A stretch of DNA of 64,000 nucleotides from [Clostridium] citroniae WAL-17108. Its GTDB lineage: Bacteria > Bacillota > Clostridia > Lachnospirales > Lachnospiraceae. The notes below the pieces were generated by a model. It ran no database searches and was not told the DNA's origin. It saw only the letters and a list, made by a program, of their open reading frames with translations. Location: positions 885,297-949,296 of the forward strand of contig NZ_JH376420.1 in the NCBI RefSeq assembly GCF_000233455.1, given 5' to 3'. Position numbers and translations under genes: made by a program. Below, one piece after another: positions 62,471 through 64,000 of this stretch; the first letter of the stretch is position 1; every line of letters begins with the position of its first letter.

Positions 62471-63164
62471 CTTTGTTTTCCTCCCGGCCTTCCTCCATAC
62501 GTTTGCCCCGTCCATCCTCCAAGAGCCACAGATCATCCGCATACGGCAGGATCCCTTTCCGGTCATGGGTGACCATCAGGACCGCCGCCTGCTCTTCCCT
62601 GTTGATCTTTCTCAACAGCTGGTAAAAGTCAGCTGTGCTTTTCTCATCCATACCGGATGTAGGTTCATCTAATATCAGCAAGCGCGGCCGGTTTACCAGA
62701 GCCCTTGCCAAAAGGACCTTCTGTCTCTGGCCCCCGGACAGCCGTCCGATCAGCTCTTTTCCGTACTCTTCCATTCCAATCTGTGCCAGGGCCTGGCGCA
62801 CCTTTTCTTTTTCCTTTTTTCCTGCAAACCGGAATCTTCCGATCTGAGAGTACAGGTTGGCCTGGACGATCTCATTTACGGAAACGGGAAATCTGTAATA
62901 GGACGCCATGCCGCCCTGGGGAACATAGCTCACTTCCCGCCAGTTGTGAAACTGCCTTACATCCTGCCCCAGGATCTCTATCCGCCCCTGGGCGCTGTCC
63001 GGAAAAAGTTCTCCCAGAGCCAGCTTCAAAAGCGTGCTTTTTCCAGCCCCGTTCCGGCCCAGCAGTACCGCAAACCTTCCCTGTGGAATGGCAATATTTA
63101 TCTCATGCAACACCCGGACGCTTCCATAAGAGAAGCTGAGCCCCCTGACTGTCATGGCATCCAT
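62457..63164 (-). CDS. znuC: Zinc/manganese ABC transporter ATP-binding protein
   Basis: 235 residues. Walker A LLGRNGAGKSTLLK at about 34-47, signature LSGGQRQKVLLARAL, Walker B LLILDEPTSGMD and switch His in VTHDRKG. Drives the importer with the adjacent permease. A short tail of charged residues (KRMEEGREENKDGN) ends the protein. Confidence 0.94.
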   Translation of the reverse strand: MDAMTVRGLSFSYGSVRVLHEINIAIPQGRFAVLLGRNGAGKSTLLKLALGELFPDSAQGRIEILGQDVRQFHNWREVSYVPQGGMASYYRFPVSVNEIVQANLYSQIGRFRFAGKKEKEKVRQALAQIGMEEYGKELIGRLSGGQRQKVLLARALVNRPRLLILDEPTSGMDEKSTADFYQLLRKINREEQAAVLMVTHDRKGILPYADDLWLLEDGRGKRMEEGREENKDGNI

Positions 63165-63236
63165 GTTCTTACTCCTTTATCCTGTTTCTTTTTCTGTTAC
63201 ATTACCTGTTATATTACCTGTTGCCTGACCTGTCGT

Positions 63237-64000
63237 TTACTCCCATGCTGCCTTTAGCTGCTCCAGATTATCCTCCATCACGGAAAAATAATCCGCTCCT
63301 GCTTTCAGTTCCTCATCGCTGAGACCTTCCAGGGGATTTAAAACCCGTACAGAAACGCCTGTTTCCTTTGCAATGGCTTCAGCGACCTTGGGGCTTGCCA
63401 GTTCCTCAAAGAAAATGGATCTCACACCCCTCTCTTTTATAAAATCAATCACCTGTGCCATCCTGGACGGATTTGGCTCGGAATCCGGGGACAGGCCTTC
63501 AACTCCCACCTGGTTTAAACCGTAGGCATCGCATAGGTAGCCAAATGCTTCATGGGATACCACAATATCCTTGTTTTCCAGTCCGGACAGGTTCTCCCTG
63601 AACTTCAGGTCCAGTTCATCCAGTCCGGCGGCATAAGTCTCATAGTTTGCCTCGTAGGTTTCCTGATGCTCCGGGTCCGCCTCTATGAACGCATCCCTGA
63701 TGTGTTCCATCTCTACTTTGGCATTCATGGGGTTGAGCCACACATGGGGATCATATGTCCCCCTCTCATGCCCCTCTCTAAGAACAATATCTTTGGATGC
63801 TTCCACTGAGATCAGCTTTTTATTTTCCAGGCCTGCAAGCACATCCTCAGCCCAGTGCTCCATTCCCGCCCCGCTGTAAATAAACAGGTCCGCTTCCTCC
63901 AGGTTTTTAATGTCGCTGACCGCCGGTTCCCAGTCATGGGGTTCCGTACCGGCCGGAACCATATTGGTGACCTCCGCCCGTTCACCGCCAATTTTTGCCG
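63237..64000 (-). CDS. znuA: Zinc-binding lipoprotein/adhesin-like component, N-terminus cut off
   Basis: The C-terminal 254 codons of a cluster A-I solute-binding protein; the frame continues past the window edge, so signal peptide and start are missing. Metal ligands seen: His in GTEPHDWEP, His in YDPHVWLNP, His in VVSHEAFGYL and an acidic residue near the end (EEL/GADY region). The His-rich loop common in ZnuA is absent. It is the first visible gene of the zinc cluster. Imperfect 12-bp repeats of ATTACCTGTT type lie in the gap before znuC. Confidence 0.92.
   Translation of the reverse strand, partial: AKIGGERAEVTNMVPAGTEPHDWEPAVSDIKNLEEADLFIYSGAGMEHWAEDVLAGLENKKLISVEASKDIVLREGHERGTYDPHVWLNPMNAKVEMEHIRDAFIEADPEHQETYEANYETYAAGLDELDLKFRENLSGLENKDIVVSHEAFGYLCDAYGLNQVGVEGLSPDSEPNPSRMAQVIDFIKERGVRSIFFEELASPKVAEAIAKETGVSVRVLNPLEGLSDEELKAGADYFSVMEDNLEQLKAAWE

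Noticed and set aside
63165..63236. Imperfect ATTACCTGTT repeats before znuC
   Set aside because: Only two to three loose copies in a 70-base gap; too weak to call a functional site.
1..64000. CRISPR arrays, rRNA and tRNA genes
   Set aside because: No regularly spaced repeats and no rRNA or tRNA sequence blocks were recognised; small RNAs could be missed by eye.

Overview
The window reads as chromosome of a gut-type Lachnospiraceae (Clostridium/Enterocloster-like Firmicute). Supporting signs are moderate GC, strong GGAGG-type ribosome binding sites, many carbohydrate ABC importers paired with YesM/YesN-type two-component systems, PTS systems with PRD regulators, and dense same-strand operons. 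These are inferences from gene content; there is no rRNA gene, tRNA gene or CRISPR array in view.

Layout, left to right. 1-400: the 5' end of an IS110-family transposase and its non-coding end, then a flavin-reductase-like gene. 1168-11690 (minus): a GH36 alpha-galactosidase with an ABC sugar importer, plus a second transcript carrying a histidine kinase, a response regulator and a duplicate solute-binding lipoprotein. 11760-19178 (minus): a seven-gene catabolic operon with an amidohydrolase/decarboxylase-like enzyme, an AspT-type exchanger, an AraC regulator, an Old Yellow Enzyme, an SDR and a fumarate-reductase-like flavoprotein. 19398-22433: a truncated MocR-like regulator, a LysR regulator and divergent L-serine dehydratase genes. 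22587-28459: a sugar-acid operon (dehydratase, GntP permease, acylating aldehyde dehydrogenase, aldolase) divergent from an IclR regulator with clear operators. 28799-29992: an orphan AAA/DUF4143 ATPase.

30455-37475 (plus): an ascorbate-type PTS operon with two DeoC-like aldolases, an SDR, a methyltransferase and its PRD/IIA regulator. 37573-49654 (minus): GH38 alpha-mannosidase and GH31 glycosidase with an ABC importer, controlled by a second YesM/YesN pair through a probable 50-bp dyad upstream of the importer. 49818-52556: a GNAT acetyltransferase, the alkylation-repair pair Ogt and AlkA, and an AraC regulator. 52568-56116 (minus): purE-purM-purN-purD. 56363-58084: a GntR/HutC regulator and an EamA transporter. 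58227-64000 (minus): a zinc-uptake cluster, znuA (cut by the edge), znuC, znuB, a CobW GTPase, an unusual CobW-like/permease fusion and a DUF1980 partner.

The least familiar systems are the decarboxylase/exchanger/flavoenzyme operon, the deoxy-sugar-acid-like operon, the PTS operon with a DeoC paralogue lacking one catalytic lysine, and the GTPase-permease fusion. Operators and promoters were located by eye; none has been tested. Several strong dyads (19258-19279, 27509-27525, 46319-46368) sit exactly where repressor or activator sites would be expected.
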